Of a stretch of DNA of 64,000 nt, positions 1 through 11,248 are shown one piece after another; position 1 is the first letter of the stretch; each line of letters starts with the position of its first letter. The position numbers and the translations under genes are program-made. The stretch is from Bacteroidia bacterium (GTDB lineage Bacteria > Bacteroidota > Bacteroidia > B-17B0 > Aurantibacillaceae). The stretch spans positions 62,001 through 126,000 of the forward strand of contig JAEUTO010000003.1 of NCBI GenBank assembly GCA_016787785.1, in the 5' to 3' direction. A model generated the notes under the pieces. That model was not told the origin of the DNA and did no database searches. It was given only the letters and a program-made list of their open reading frames with translations.

Positions 1-381
1 CGGATGGATATTTTTTTAGATAACGGTCAATTAGCTGAATTTAGCTTATATAAAGAAACGATATTCTCTAAGTTAGGAGAGTTGTTAGGTTCAGTAGATA
101 TTAAAACAGGAAATGCAGAGTTTGACAAAACCTTTAGATTAAAATCAAAAAACGAAACGGAAACTCAAAAAATATTTAACGACGAGGTGATTAATCATTG
201 CCAAAACGTTAAGAAAGATTTTACCGGAACGATTTTAAGTAAAGAAAATAAACTTTCTTTTTTTATGAATGGCTTACCTGGCAATAAAATGCAACTTTTG
301 CATTTTAACTGCTTGTTATCGATCGTGCTATTGTTAACTAAACACAGTAGTAAACCCTCAGGGCACAGCCCAAAAAATTAG
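1..381 (+). CDS. C-terminal part of an unrecognised protein (cut by window edge)
   Basis: The reading frame is open from the first base, so this is probably the 3' end of a longer gene, although an ATG at position 4 could also start a 125-residue protein. The stretch around residues 38-50 (NAEFDKTFRLKSKN) resembles the pattern FDxxFxVxSxD seen in DUF3137-like membrane proteins, and a hydrophobic stretch lies at about residues 98-112. That resemblance is weak. No function is assigned. It converges on the minus-strand glycosyltransferase, with 6 bases between the two stops. Confidence 0.5.
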   Translation, partial: RMDIFLDNGQLAEFSLYKETIFSKLGELLGSVDIKTGNAEFDKTFRLKSKNETETQKIFNDEVINHCQNVKKDFTGTILSKENKLSFFMNGLPGNKMQLLHFNCLLSIVLLLTKHSSKPSGHSPKN

Positions 382-387
382 CATTTT

Positions 388-1395
388 TTACTTTGTATTT
401 AGATCTCTTCTTTGTAAAACAAAATTACCGATCTCACTCTGCTTTATCTTTTGCGCACCAAACTTCTCACACCAATATTGCGCTAAATATTCTTGTTCTG
501 TTTGTCCGGGGGTGGGAATTAGAAATATTCTTTTCTTATTTAAGAGATAAAGATCCATTAGTGTACTGTAACCACTTCTACAAATAACTGTATCAGCGTT
601 TAAAATTATTTTTTTTAATTCGCTATCGAATGCAAAATTAAAAACGCTGATATTTTTATTTACGGCATGAAATTCAGTGTCAGAACCTCTTACCAAAATA
701 ATTTTTTTTGACGAATCTTTAAATTTTTCGATTAATTTATTTTCTAAAATAGTTCGTTGAGGCTCAACGCCGGAAAGCAAAATTAAAAGATCATATTTTT
801 CCAGTTCAGAAGAATTTATTTCTATTTCCGCTAACGCGCTTTTTGGTCCGATATACTCTACCGGAATTTTAATTTCTTCTGAATCGCTTAACTTACCTGA
901 CAAGCGCTCGTTATCATTTTTATGATCGGGTACCCAAACTTTATCAAATTGATGAATAAATTCTTTATTTTTTTTATTGGCCAGGCCTAAAAAAAGTGGC
1001 GACTTTACATTTAGTTGATGCGTAATAAAAATACTTTCTACATTTTTATCGTATAGGCCAAAACGATTGTCACTTATCACAAGATCTACCTTATGTTCAG
1101 CAATTATTTGTTTTAATATTTTTTTTTCTTCATTAATTACCGCATTTATTTTTGGCCACTGTAGCAAAATTTTTACCCAAACCGGTAAGTTATTTGAGTA
1201 CTTAATATTATACGAAGGCAAATTTATTTTTTGCAGCTCGGGGAAATCTTTATCAAAAAAATTTCGGTTTAAAGTAGTGGTGCCGATAATAACTTTGTTG
1301 TTCGCACATAATTCTTTAATGATGGGAACGCAGCGCGTGGCGTGGCCTAAGCCCCAATCGAGCGGAGAAATAAATATGGTCTTATTTGAGATCAA
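388..1395 (-). CDS. glycosyltransferase, MurG/GT28-like fold
   Basis: A 335-residue protein with a Rossmann-type N-terminus containing PLDWGLGHATR (about residues 11-21), typical of the acceptor-binding domain of MurG-like UDP-sugar transferases. A C-terminal donor domain contains CRSGYSTLMDLYLL and PTPGQTEQEYLA, which fit the glycine-rich donor loop and the conserved Gln/Glu of GT28-type enzymes. Bacteroidota carry many stand-alone proteins of this kind with unknown acceptors. The only start giving a full N-terminus is TTG, directly after the T-run of a terminator hairpin (1394-1423). So there is almost no room for its own leader, and expression may depend on read-through from the DUF1801/gyrB side or on an internal promoter. 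The substrate is unknown. Confidence 0.8.
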   Translation of the reverse strand: MISNKTIFISPLDWGLGHATRCVPIIKELCANNKVIIGTTTLNRNFFDKDFPELQKINLPSYNIKYSNNLPVWVKILLQWPKINAVINEEKKILKQIIAEHKVDLVISDNRFGLYDKNVESIFITHQLNVKSPLFLGLANKKNKEFIHQFDKVWVPDHKNDNERLSGKLSDSEEIKIPVEYIGPKSALAEIEINSSELEKYDLLILLSGVEPQRTILENKLIEKFKDSSKKIILVRGSDTEFHAVNKNISVFNFAFDSELKKIILNADTVICRSGYSTLMDLYLLNKKRIFLIPTPGQTEQEYLAQYWCEKFGAQKIKQSEIGNFVLQRRDLNTK

Positions 1396-1423
1396 AAAAA
1401 ATGCTTATCCTAAGATAAGCATT
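1394..1423 (-). terminator. rho-independent terminator after the DUF1801 gene
   Basis: A 10-bp stem (AATGCTTATC at 1400-1409 and its complement at 1414-1423, loop CTAA). On the minus strand it is followed by a run of eight T (plus-strand A at 1394-1401). It lies 15 bases past the stop of the DUF1801 gene and ends essentially at the TTG start of the next minus-strand gene. Confidence 0.8.
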
Positions 1424-1438
1424 TTATTATTTAACGAA

Positions 1439-1897
1439 TTATTGTTTTTTTAGATGGCTTTCGTAGATCTCGATCCATTTTTCCGGAGTTATTTTCGCTG
1501 CCAATTCTCCAATTAACTTGTTGGGAATTTGATCGGGCTTCTTGAAACGGATACAACTTTTACCCATATCTAATTTTGCTTTGGAATGTTTTGGATATTC
1601 ATCGGTAAACCATTTCAATAATTTTGGACTGCCATAAATGCCCATATGATATAAAGCAATAAAATTCTTTTGAGACGCTATGCTCATGAAACCCAGTGGT
1701 AACGAGGGGTCGCAATGATAGCCTGCAGGATACATAGAAAGGGGGACAACGTATCCCACCACGCCATATGCCATACATTCTTTAAAACCTTTTGGTAAAT
1801 TTTTAAGAATTACTTTTCTTAACTCATTCATAGGAGCCCTCCTGTCTTCAGGAAGCTCCTTAAAATAATCGTCAACAGTTTTTGCTTTTGACTGCAT
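1439..1897 (-). CDS. DUF1801 (YdhG-like) domain protein
   Basis: A 152-residue cytosolic protein covering one DUF1801 domain. The N-terminus TVDDYFKELPEDRRAPMNEL, the central GYVVPLSMYPAGYH and FIALYHMGIYG, and the late CIRFKKPDQIP with the C-terminal helix are the expected landmarks. The family is widespread and its biochemical role is not established. It starts only 12 bases downstream of the gyrB stop on the same strand, so the two are probably co-transcribed and end at the hairpin at 1394-1423. A second DUF1801-containing protein, fused to a YdeI-like region, is encoded at 36140. Confidence 0.85.
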   Translation of the reverse strand: MQSKAKTVDDYFKELPEDRRAPMNELRKVILKNLPKGFKECMAYGVVGYVVPLSMYPAGYHCDPSLPLGFMSIASQKNFIALYHMGIYGSPKLLKWFTDEYPKHSKAKLDMGKSCIRFKKPDQIPNKLIGELAAKITPEKWIEIYESHLKKQ

Positions 1898-1909
1898 ACT
1901 TAAAATTAA

Positions 1910-3877
<1,968 letters not shown>

Positions 3878-4011
3878 TTATTTTTTAATTATCCTTTAAA
3901 TATACTGAAAAAATGCGGATTGCAGGCTATAAAAATGTGTTAATTTTACTAACAACATATTAAGAATTTAGTGTCGAAAATTAGAGTATTTTTAGCCAAT
4001 ATTTTTTACTG

Positions 4012-5331
4012 ATGATCTGGCATATTTTAAGATATTGGATAAGTTTTGTTTTACCTGTTTTCTATAAAAGAATTCAAGGGCGAAATATTAAAAATATTAA
4101 GGTAAAAGGTCCGGTGATAATTGCCATGAATCACCCCAATGCTTTTACCGATCCCATCCTTATTACCCATCTTAGTTACCCCATTAAGGTAAAATACCTA
4201 GCCAGAGGCGATGCTTTTAAGCCCGGCTTTGCGGCCTGGTTCCTAAGCAGACTGGGCATTGTACCCATTTTTAGGATACAGGATGGAGGCCGTGAGGGAC
4301 TTAAAAAAAATGATGAGGCCTATAGCATGGTCAATGCCTTTTTAAAGAAGAATTCTAAAATTATTGTTTTTGCCGAGGGGCTATGCGTTCAGGAAAGACG
4401 TCTTAGACCCCTCAAAAAAGGCGTTAGCCGCATGATTTTTGGTGCGTACGAGTATTTGGGTGAAAATAACAATTTAACAGTTTTGCCGGTCGGAATTAAT
4501 TATAGCAAACCCGATAAGTTTAGAAGTACCGCTTTTTACAATGTGGGTGAACCTATTCATGTGAAGGATTTTATTGCTGAATACAGGGAAAACCCGGCAA
4601 AAGCCAATAACAATTTCCTGCAAATACTAGCCCCAAAAATGAAGGAGTTAATTACTCACATAAATAACCCCCAAAACGATGAAGCTGTTTACCAGGTAGA
4701 AATAATTTGTAAAAAAGATATTCTAAAAGAACGTGGATTAACTTTTAGAGATAAATACAATGATTTTGTAGTACTAAAAGAACTTACCGAAAAAGTAAAT
4801 ACGGCCGAAGTTGAACGCCCCGAGGTACTTTCTGAATTTAAAACAAAAGCAAAAGATTATTTTAACCTGCTCAAGAAAAACAATTTGAGGGATTGGTTAA
4901 TTAGTCCGCGCCAAAAATATAAACAGTCTGCCTTACATTTATTTTTTAGAACTGTTTTATTGTTACTGGGCTTTCCTGTTTTTGCTACTGCTTTAATTGG
5001 CAATTATTTGCCTTATTTCGCAACTGAAAAACTAGCACGCATGATCGTAAAGAACAAAGAATTTTATTCTTCATTTGCTATCGCATTGGGCATGATATTT
5101 TTTATGATCAATTATGTTTTATGGTTTGTTATTACCTACTCCTTCTCAGAAACTATTTTTCCACCCTTATTTATTTGCTCGTTATTAATAGCTTGCGCCT
5201 GGATAAGTTTATATTACCGACCTTTTTCAAAGAAAACACTTGGCCTCTACCGCATAGCCCGCAATAAAAAACTTTACAACGAACTTTTCGAAAAACGGAA
5301 AGAATTACTATCTTTAATTAACAAATTTTAG
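4012..5331 (+). CDS. PlsC-type 1-acyl-glycerophosphate acyltransferase-like membrane protein
   Basis: A 439-residue protein. The acyltransferase block I motif is NHPNAFTDP (His41, Asp47), which fits HxxxxxD rather than the usual HxxxxD because of one extra residue. A later FAEGLCVQERRLRPLKKG (Glu122-Gly123) corresponds to the EGxR-type block III. Two or three hydrophobic segments in the C-terminal third (roughly residues 315-395) suggest membrane anchoring. Members of this long family in Bacteroidota are thought to acylate glycerol-phosphate lipids; the exact substrate is not known. It is transcribed divergently from gyrB and followed 47 bases later by the DUF3108 gene in the same direction. 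Confidence 0.8.
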   Translation: MIWHILRYWISFVLPVFYKRIQGRNIKNIKVKGPVIIAMNHPNAFTDPILITHLSYPIKVKYLARGDAFKPGFAAWFLSRLGIVPIFRIQDGGREGLKKNDEAYSMVNAFLKKNSKIIVFAEGLCVQERRLRPLKKGVSRMIFGAYEYLGENNNLTVLPVGINYSKPDKFRSTAFYNVGEPIHVKDFIAEYRENPAKANNNFLQILAPKMKELITHINNPQNDEAVYQVEIICKKDILKERGLTFRDKYNDFVVLKELTEKVNTAEVERPEVLSEFKTKAKDYFNLLKKNNLRDWLISPRQKYKQSALHLFFRTVLLLLGFPVFATALIGNYLPYFATEKLARMIVKNKEFYSSFAIALGMIFFMINYVLWFVITYSFSETIFPPLFICSLLIACAWISLYYRPFSKKTLGLYRIARNKKLYNELFEKRKELLSLINKF

Positions 5332-5378
5332 CAGCCCACAACCTGTTTCTTTGGCACGCCATTTGGAATATAACCTGT

Positions 5379-6227
5379 ATGCAAACTATAAAACATATTT
5401 CAATTAAAGTCGGAGTTATAACGGCAGTAATTGCCTTGTTTTCGGCTGGATATAAGGTTGATAAAGCTTCTGATATTTCCGAAGCTATACAAACACAAAC
5501 AGGAACCGATGGATTACCATCTGCAGTTAATAAAGCGTTTAAACAAGGCGAGGTATTAACCTATCGTTTGCATTATGGCATGCTAAATGCGGGCGTCGCT
5601 ATCTTAGAAGTGAAACCCGACCTTATAGAAGTAAGCGGAAGAAAAGTTTATCACATAGTTGGTAGCGGTTATACCATTGGAAGTACCGATTGGTTCTTTA
5701 AAGTGCGCGACCGTTACGAAACATACATGGATAAAGATGCGATGCTGCCCTGGCTATTTGTAAGACGAGTTGACGAGGGCGGCTATAAATTTAGCCAGGA
5801 TTATGCTTTTAATCATTATACCAAAAAAGTTGATATTGGTAACAACGAAAAATTTGATATTCCTGCGGGAATTCAGGATATGGTAAGTGCTTTTTATTCT
5901 GCCCGTAATATGGACCTCAGCAATGCAAAAGCCGGCGATCTGTTTAGCCTTACCTGTTTTGTAGATAAAGAGATCTGGCCTCTAAAAATTAAATTTATGG
6001 GCAAAGAGACCATTGATACAGATATTGGAAAATTCCGTTGTTTAAAATTCAGACCAATCGTACAAAAAGGCCGTGTATTTAAAAAAGAAGAAGACCTTAA
6101 CGTTTGGATAAGTGATGATGACAACCACTTACCAATGCGTGTAAAAGCAGATATTTTAATTGGTAGTATAAAAATGGATATTACCGGTTTTAAAAACTTG
6201 GCTAATGCCACCAGTAAAGTGGATTAA
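5379..6227 (+). CDS. DUF3108 domain exported protein
   Basis: A 282-residue protein with an N-terminal hydrophobic signal-like segment (residues about 8-25) and a DUF3108 domain. Recognisable parts are FKQGEVLTYRLHYGMLNAG, the WFFKVRDRYETYMD strand, IPAGIQDMVSAFYSARNMDL and the late LKFRPIVQKGRVFKKEEDLN. DUF3108 proteins are predicted periplasmic beta-rich proteins related in fold to lipoprotein carriers; the ligand is unknown. Its stop overlaps the stop of the convergent minus-strand sensor gene by four bases (6224-6227). Confidence 0.8.
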   Translation: MQTIKHISIKVGVITAVIALFSAGYKVDKASDISEAIQTQTGTDGLPSAVNKAFKQGEVLTYRLHYGMLNAGVAILEVKPDLIEVSGRKVYHIVGSGYTIGSTDWFFKVRDRYETYMDKDAMLPWLFVRRVDEGGYKFSQDYAFNHYTKKVDIGNNEKFDIPAGIQDMVSAFYSARNMDLSNAKAGDLFSLTCFVDKEIWPLKIKFMGKETIDTDIGKFRCLKFRPIVQKGRVFKKEEDLNVWISDDDNHLPMRVKADILIGSIKMDITGFKNLANATSKVD

Positions 6228-9200
6228 AGCTTAATTCCAATAACCATCATATCGTCGGTTTGCGGTGTATCGCCTTTCCAGCTTATTACCTGTTGATGCA
6301 GGAACTCTTTTTGTTCGCCAATTGGCAAATGCGATGTTTCTGCTAATATTTCTTTAAAACGTTTAGAAGACAGTTTTTTATGCTTTGGTCCTCCAAACTG
6401 ATCCTTCACACCATCGCTGTATAAATAAAAGAAACGGCCTTCGCTGTTTGAAACAGTGATGGTTGAGAATTCACTGTTTTCGGCCGAACCAATGGAACCT
6501 CTTTTTGATTTTAATTCAACCATTGTGTCTTTTTCAAAATACACGGCGTCGTTATTTGCTGCAGAAAAATAAACATTCTTGTTCACTAAATTAATGGTAA
6601 CAATACTTGCATCCATACCATCACGCGTGTAATCTTCTTTTAGATTTAGTTGTTTAAAAAATAAATAATTTAAACGGGTTAAGATCTCTCCGGGCATGTA
6701 TATTCCTTCTTCGTGCACCACTTTACTTAAAATAGAAGTACCAACAACACTTAGCATGGCACCCGGCACGCCATGTCCTGTACAGTCTCCCACAAAAACA
6801 ATTAACATGTCTTTATGTTTTCCTATCCAATAAAAATCGCCGCTTAATTTATCTTTTGGCTTATTGTAAATAAAACTTTTTGGCGTGCTGGCAACTAAAA
6901 CATCCTCGCCAACAAACAAGGCTTTTTGAATTCTTCGGGCATAATTTATACTGTCCAATAATTCTAATCGTTGTGTTTGTATCTCTGTGGTACGTTCTTT
7001 AATGATCTTCTCTAATAAAATTTGTTTTCTTCTGTCTGACCTGATACGCAAATAAATAATTAAAATAGTGACGAATAAAATAATTGCGAATACCAGAAAC
7101 TGAAACCATTGTGCTTTATAAAATGGCGGCACTATTACTATTCTTAAAACAATAGGTTCGCCGCTCCAGTTCTGATCGCCATTGGCACCCTTTAATTCAA
7201 AGCTATATGTGCCGGCGGCTAAAGCATTATAGGTTACAGAATGTTCGTTATGCAAGGTTTGCCATTCTTTTTCAATTGGTAATAACCTATACTTGTATGA
7301 ATTTTTTTCGGGTAAATTAAAATCCAATAACGTAAAATTAATTTTAAACGAACTTTGTTTCTCCGTCAACGAAATTTCATCGCCGTTAAAAAAAGAGTTG
7401 ATCGTAAAATCATCACTTATACCTTGCACAGAAGTGATCTCTACTTTTGGCATATTAAAATGCGATGCCTGAAAATCGGGATTGAACATTACTAAACCAT
7501 CCTGCGAGGCAATAAATAAATACCCATCTAAAATATCCAGACGATGAATGATCTCTGTTGGCAAACCATCTTCTACTGTGATCTCAGAAGTTTCGTTGGT
7601 ACGGAAATTGTGTTTTAATAAACCGGTTGGGCTCGCCATCCAAACAATATCTTTATAAACCAGTAGATCTGCTATCTCTGGAAAAAAATCTGACTTTCCT
7701 TTAAACACTGTTTCAAATCGCCGTGAATTTGGAAACACTTTAATAAGCCCCATGTATTGCGACGATAATAAAATGGTAGAGTCGTTAAAAACAACCGATG
7801 TATTTATATTACCAACATCGGGCAAACGCAGATCATCCATTTCCAACGTTGCAGGATCTATTCTTAACACACCGTTTATGTGCGTAAAATAAACCATGTT
7901 CTTATAAATAAAACTCGAAATAAAAGAAGATGAAATTCCTGCAGGTTCTTTAATAAAATTAAACGTTTCGGTAACCTTATTAAAAACAATTATCTCGCCA
8001 ATTCCACCAATAAATAAGATCTCGGGGTTGTGCGGATCTTTTTCTATCCTGTACGAATAATGATCGGGGGTTTTAAAATAACTTTTAACGGTTATTTTAT
8101 TATTTTCATCAATAGAGATCTTGTTTAAATTAATTCCTCCGGCCGCATAAATATCTCCTTTTTCATCCTCATAAAAATCGTTCACAAAACGCTCATCGTT
8201 CTTATTGATGGCATTTGGCCCATAGTTCTGCGCCATTTTTGTAATTCGGTTGTAAACTGAAAACCCTTCACCATCAATACCTGCCACAATTATGTTATTA
8301 TGATGCTCACTCGCCAAAACAGCCGATACACGATTACTTAAGAAAGAGTTCTCAGTATTTTGAAAATTTCTTTTTACGATCTCAACACTTGGCCTGCTGC
8401 TGGTTAATTTTTGTAAACCCACATCGGTACCAACCCACAAAATATCGTTATCATCTTTAAATAAACTCCAGCACTTGTTACTCATTAATGATTTAGGGTT
8501 TTCAGAATCTACTTTGTAAACTTTAAATTCTTTTTTATCAATATCAAAAGAGGTTAAACCAAAACTCCAGTAACATTGCCAGATGATGTTATCCTTTGTT
8601 TGGTAGTAAGAAATATTAGAATAAAAACCTTCCGGCGCAGGGTAATAGTTTTGTGTGTAGCTGGATGGATTGATACTTACCAGACCATCATCAACCGCCA
8701 CCCAGATATTTCCTAAATAATCTTCTGATATACCGATGTGTTCTGAATTGATGCCTTGCAGGATCTTTATCTCATCAATTTTTTTTCCTGTTTCACTGTA
8801 CCTGAAAACACCTGTAACAATTTTTCCGTTCTCAACTTTTTTTACACCTGCCCATAAATTTCCAACCCTGTCAAAACACATACTTTGAATAACGTAGCCT
8901 TCAAACAAATTTTGTTTGCCATTAAAATAAGGTTCTAAACTATTTTTTGCAGGATCATAACGGTAAACACCATCGCTCGTGCCAACAATTTTTTGCCCCG
9001 TACTATTTTCTTTTATGCATTGTATATTGTAACGTTTTGGATAATTACTTACCGTTGTGTCTATTTTTACGCGTTTAAAAGCATTGGTGCTGTAATTGAA
9101 AATGTTTAAACCGTGACGCGTACCGATCATAATTTGATTGGCGTCGTATTGCACAATGTTGCTTATGGTTGGATAACCTAATGTGTTCGTGTCTTTTTTA

Positions 9201-9424
9201 TCGCAGCGGTAATTTAAAAAGTTATAGCCATCATAACGATTAAGGCCGGCTGTGGTACCTATCCACAAATAACCTTTTTGATCCTGAAAAATGCAACTTA
9301 TTAATGCGTTGGTTAAGCCTTTGGATTTTACTTTATCGAAAACAACATTTTGATTTGTTTGCGACTGATTTATAAAAAACAGAAATAAAAAAAAACCAAG
9401 AAAAATTTTCTGTTTTAAAAGCAT
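6224..9424 (-). CDS. periplasmic beta-propeller sensor fused to SpoIIE/PP2C phosphatase
   Basis: A 1066-residue signalling protein with a signal peptide (residues 1-22). It has a long double-propeller Reg_prop region with blades such as GYLWIGTTAGLNRYDG and ILWVGTDVGLQKL, then a Y_Y_Y domain. A single transmembrane helix lies near residues 765-790. A coiled linker (LELLDSINYARRIQKAL) leads into a C-terminal SpoIIE-type phosphatase with FVGDCTGHGVPGAML (Asp880) and QTDDMMVI (Asp1057-1058). The layout matches hybrid sensors of Bacteroidota in which the histidine kinase is replaced by a PP2C output that would dephosphorylate a Ser/Thr-phosphorylated partner, such as an anti-sigma antagonist. No such partner is encoded nearby. 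The ligand is unknown. Confidence 0.9.
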   Translation of the reverse strand: MLLKQKIFLGFFLFLFFINQSQTNQNVVFDKVKSKGLTNALISCIFQDQKGYLWIGTTAGLNRYDGYNFLNYRCDKKDTNTLGYPTISNIVQYDANQIMIGTRHGLNIFNYSTNAFKRVKIDTTVSNYPKRYNIQCIKENSTGQKIVGTSDGVYRYDPAKNSLEPYFNGKQNLFEGYVIQSMCFDRVGNLWAGVKKVENGKIVTGVFRYSETGKKIDEIKILQGINSEHIGISEDYLGNIWVAVDDGLVSINPSSYTQNYYPAPEGFYSNISYYQTKDNIIWQCYWSFGLTSFDIDKKEFKVYKVDSENPKSLMSNKCWSLFKDDNDILWVGTDVGLQKLTSSRPSVEIVKRNFQNTENSFLSNRVSAVLASEHHNNIIVAGIDGEGFSVYNRITKMAQNYGPNAINKNDERFVNDFYEDEKGDIYAAGGINLNKISIDENNKITVKSYFKTPDHYSYRIEKDPHNPEILFIGGIGEIIVFNKVTETFNFIKEPAGISSSFISSFIYKNMVYFTHINGVLRIDPATLEMDDLRLPDVGNINTSVVFNDSTILLSSQYMGLIKVFPNSRRFETVFKGKSDFFPEIADLLVYKDIVWMASPTGLLKHNFRTNETSEITVEDGLPTEIIHRLDILDGYLFIASQDGLVMFNPDFQASHFNMPKVEITSVQGISDDFTINSFFNGDEISLTEKQSSFKINFTLLDFNLPEKNSYKYRLLPIEKEWQTLHNEHSVTYNALAAGTYSFELKGANGDQNWSGEPIVLRIVIVPPFYKAQWFQFLVFAIILFVTILIIYLRIRSDRRKQILLEKIIKERTTEIQTQRLELLDSINYARRIQKALFVGEDVLVASTPKSFIYNKPKDKLSGDFYWIGKHKDMLIVFVGDCTGHGVPGAMLSVVGTSILSKVVHEEGIYMPGEILTRLNYLFFKQLNLKEDYTRDGMDASIVTINLVNKNVYFSAANNDAVYFEKDTMVELKSKRGSIGSAENSEFSTITVSNSEGRFFYLYSDGVKDQFGGPKHKKLSSKRFKEILAETSHLPIGEQKEFLHQQVISWKGDTPQTDDMMVIGIKL

Positions 9425-9446
9425 GTTACATGATAAACGTGGGTAT

Positions 9447-9454
9447 CAAATATA
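9447..9454 (-). promoter_or_regulatory. -7 element upstream of the propeller/PP2C gene
   Basis: On the minus strand this reads TATATTTG, a perfect match to the Bacteroidota TAnnTTTG element, 22 bases before the ATG at 9424. A good -33 TTTG at the standard 19-base spacing is not visible; the nearest TTTG is about 24 bases upstream. Confidence 0.4.
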
Positions 9455-9469
9455 ACGATTTTATCGCTT

Positions 9470-10756
9470 TTACTTAAGCAAATTCGTTAAAATGCTACCA
9501 AATCGATAAACGTCTTGAAACGAGTTATAAAGGGGCACAGGAGCGCAACGAATAACGTTTGGTTCCCGCCAATCGGGTATAACACCGCTCTCAATAAGTT
9601 GATTATATAACGGTTTTCCGTAACCATTTGCTACAATTGATAACTGACAACCACGGTTCTCTTTTGGGGTAATTATTTGTAAGCAATTATTTTTTTTCTT
9701 GTTTACTTCTTCAATCACAAACTCTAAATAGGCCGTTAATTTTTTGCTTTTTTCAATTAACTTATCCATACCCACCTCATCAAAAATATCAAGACTGGCG
9801 CGGCAGGCAGCCATACTTAAAACCGGCGCATTACTCATTTGCCAGCGCTCAGCGGTTTGCATGGGTACAAACGTTTTATCCATTAAAAAACGGGTTTCTT
9901 TTTCGTGCCCCCACCAACCGGCAAACTGTGGCAGATCGGTATTTTTTAAGTGTTTTTCGTGAACAAAGGCGCCGGCAACGCCACCCGGGCCACTATTCAA
10001 ATATTTATAACTGCACCAGGCCGCAAAATCTACCCCCCAGTTATGAAGCTCTAATTTTAGATTTCCTGCAGCATGTGCCAGATCAAAACCCACAACAGCA
10101 CCGGCTTTGTGACCAGCTTCTGTGATAGCTTTCATATCAAATACCTGCCCCGAAAAATAATTTACACCACCAATCATAATAAGCGCTAACGCATCTTTAT
10201 TCTTTTCAATAGCCTCGTAAATATCTTCGTGACGAATATGGTATTCCCCCTGGCGCGGCTCAATTTCTACTAAAGCATCCTCTACATTATAACCATGAAA
10301 TTTTAATTGCGATTGTAAAGCGTATTGATCGCTTGGAAAAGCTTTTGCTTCGCATAAAATTTTAAAACGTGTTTTTGTTGGGCGGTAAAACGATACCATT
10401 AATAAATGCAGGTTAACAGTAAGTTGGTTCATCATTACCGTTTCTTTTGGCAATGCGCCAACCAGTTTTGCCATTTTATCAGTAAGTAATTCGTGATAAG
10501 AAAGCCATGGATTCGTTGCTAAAAAATGTCCTTCTACACCAAATTTTGCCCAGTCGTTTAATTCCTGCTGCAAATAACTTTGTGTGGTTTTTGGCTGAAG
10601 TCCAAGTGAGTTACCGGTGAAGTAAACAACATCCTGCCCGTTGTGTTGCGGGAAAAAGAATTTTTCTCGATACGTTTTAAGTGCATCTTCTTTATCGGCA
10701 TTTTGCGCAAAGGCTAATGTATTTTCAAAAACGGGCATGCTTTTAATTACTTCCAT
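9470..10756 (-). CDS. kynU: kynureninase
   Basis: A 428-residue PLP-dependent hydrolase that cleaves kynurenine (or 3-hydroxykynurenine) to anthranilate (or 3-hydroxyanthranilate) and alanine. Visible landmarks are YFTGNSLGLQP near the N-terminus, GFDLAHAAGNLKLELHNW with the aspartate that contacts the PLP pyridine nitrogen, and WCSYKYLNSGPGG carrying the Schiff-base lysine Lys251. The substrate-binding NAPVLSMAACRASL and C-terminal EPNVIRCAPVPLYN are also present. Length and motifs are complete. No other kynurenine-pathway gene is next to it, so whether it feeds NAD synthesis or catabolism cannot be told from context. Confidence 0.96.
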   Translation of the reverse strand: MEVIKSMPVFENTLAFAQNADKEDALKTYREKFFFPQHNGQDVVYFTGNSLGLQPKTTQSYLQQELNDWAKFGVEGHFLATNPWLSYHELLTDKMAKLVGALPKETVMMNQLTVNLHLLMVSFYRPTKTRFKILCEAKAFPSDQYALQSQLKFHGYNVEDALVEIEPRQGEYHIRHEDIYEAIEKNKDALALIMIGGVNYFSGQVFDMKAITEAGHKAGAVVGFDLAHAAGNLKLELHNWGVDFAAWCSYKYLNSGPGGVAGAFVHEKHLKNTDLPQFAGWWGHEKETRFLMDKTFVPMQTAERWQMSNAPVLSMAACRASLDIFDEVGMDKLIEKSKKLTAYLEFVIEEVNKKKNNCLQIITPKENRGCQLSIVANGYGKPLYNQLIESGVIPDWREPNVIRCAPVPLYNSFQDVYRFGSILTNLLK

Positions 10757-10894
10757 TATTTTGTTTATGTGGATTTAAAAGTATTAATAAAGTAACGATT
10801 TACAAAATACACTTTGTATGTAAAATGTAATAGGTAAAATAGAAAATGGGTAAACGTAATATTACATTTGTCATCTTACATTTTCCCTTTTACA

Positions 10895-11248
10895 TTAATG
10901 TTTCATCGTTTCCCATTTTGATTTAAAAGTATAGGTTAGCGATGTGGCGCGTTGTTTGGCCAAATCCGCTGTTTCACCTTTAAATAATTCGTCAACTGTT
11001 TTTATCCATATACCCAGCCACACATCAAACATGTGCGCTTTTATTGGCAGGTTAATGTGTTTATCAAATACGTTTGTTTTGTATCCCTCTTCGTCCAATA
11101 ACACCAAACTCCAAAAAGAAACGATGTGTGGCACGTGCGCCGGAAAATCAATGCCCGCAAACACTGGTTTTATCTCTTCTACCTGTAATAATTTTGAGTA
11201 AAAAGTATTTATCAAACGCTCTATATCTTCCCTGCTTTTAATATCCAT
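10895..11248 (-). CDS. group III truncated haemoglobin
   Basis: A 117-residue globin. Tyr17 in FYSKLL fits the B10 position, and PHIVSFWSLVLLDEEGY matches the E-F region of group III truncated haemoglobins. His72 in AHMFDVWLGIW is the likely proximal haem ligand, with the conserved Trp78 (G8) and the TVDELFKGETADLAKQRA helix that defines this group. These proteins bind oxygen or NO-type ligands; the physiological role is unsettled. It lies 138 bases upstream of kynU on the same strand, across an AT-rich spacer with repeated TTACATTT motifs, so co-transcription is possible but unproven. Confidence 0.9.
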   Translation of the reverse strand: MDIKSREDIERLINTFYSKLLQVEEIKPVFAGIDFPAHVPHIVSFWSLVLLDEEGYKTNVFDKHINLPIKAHMFDVWLGIWIKTVDELFKGETADLAKQRATSLTYTFKSKWETMKH

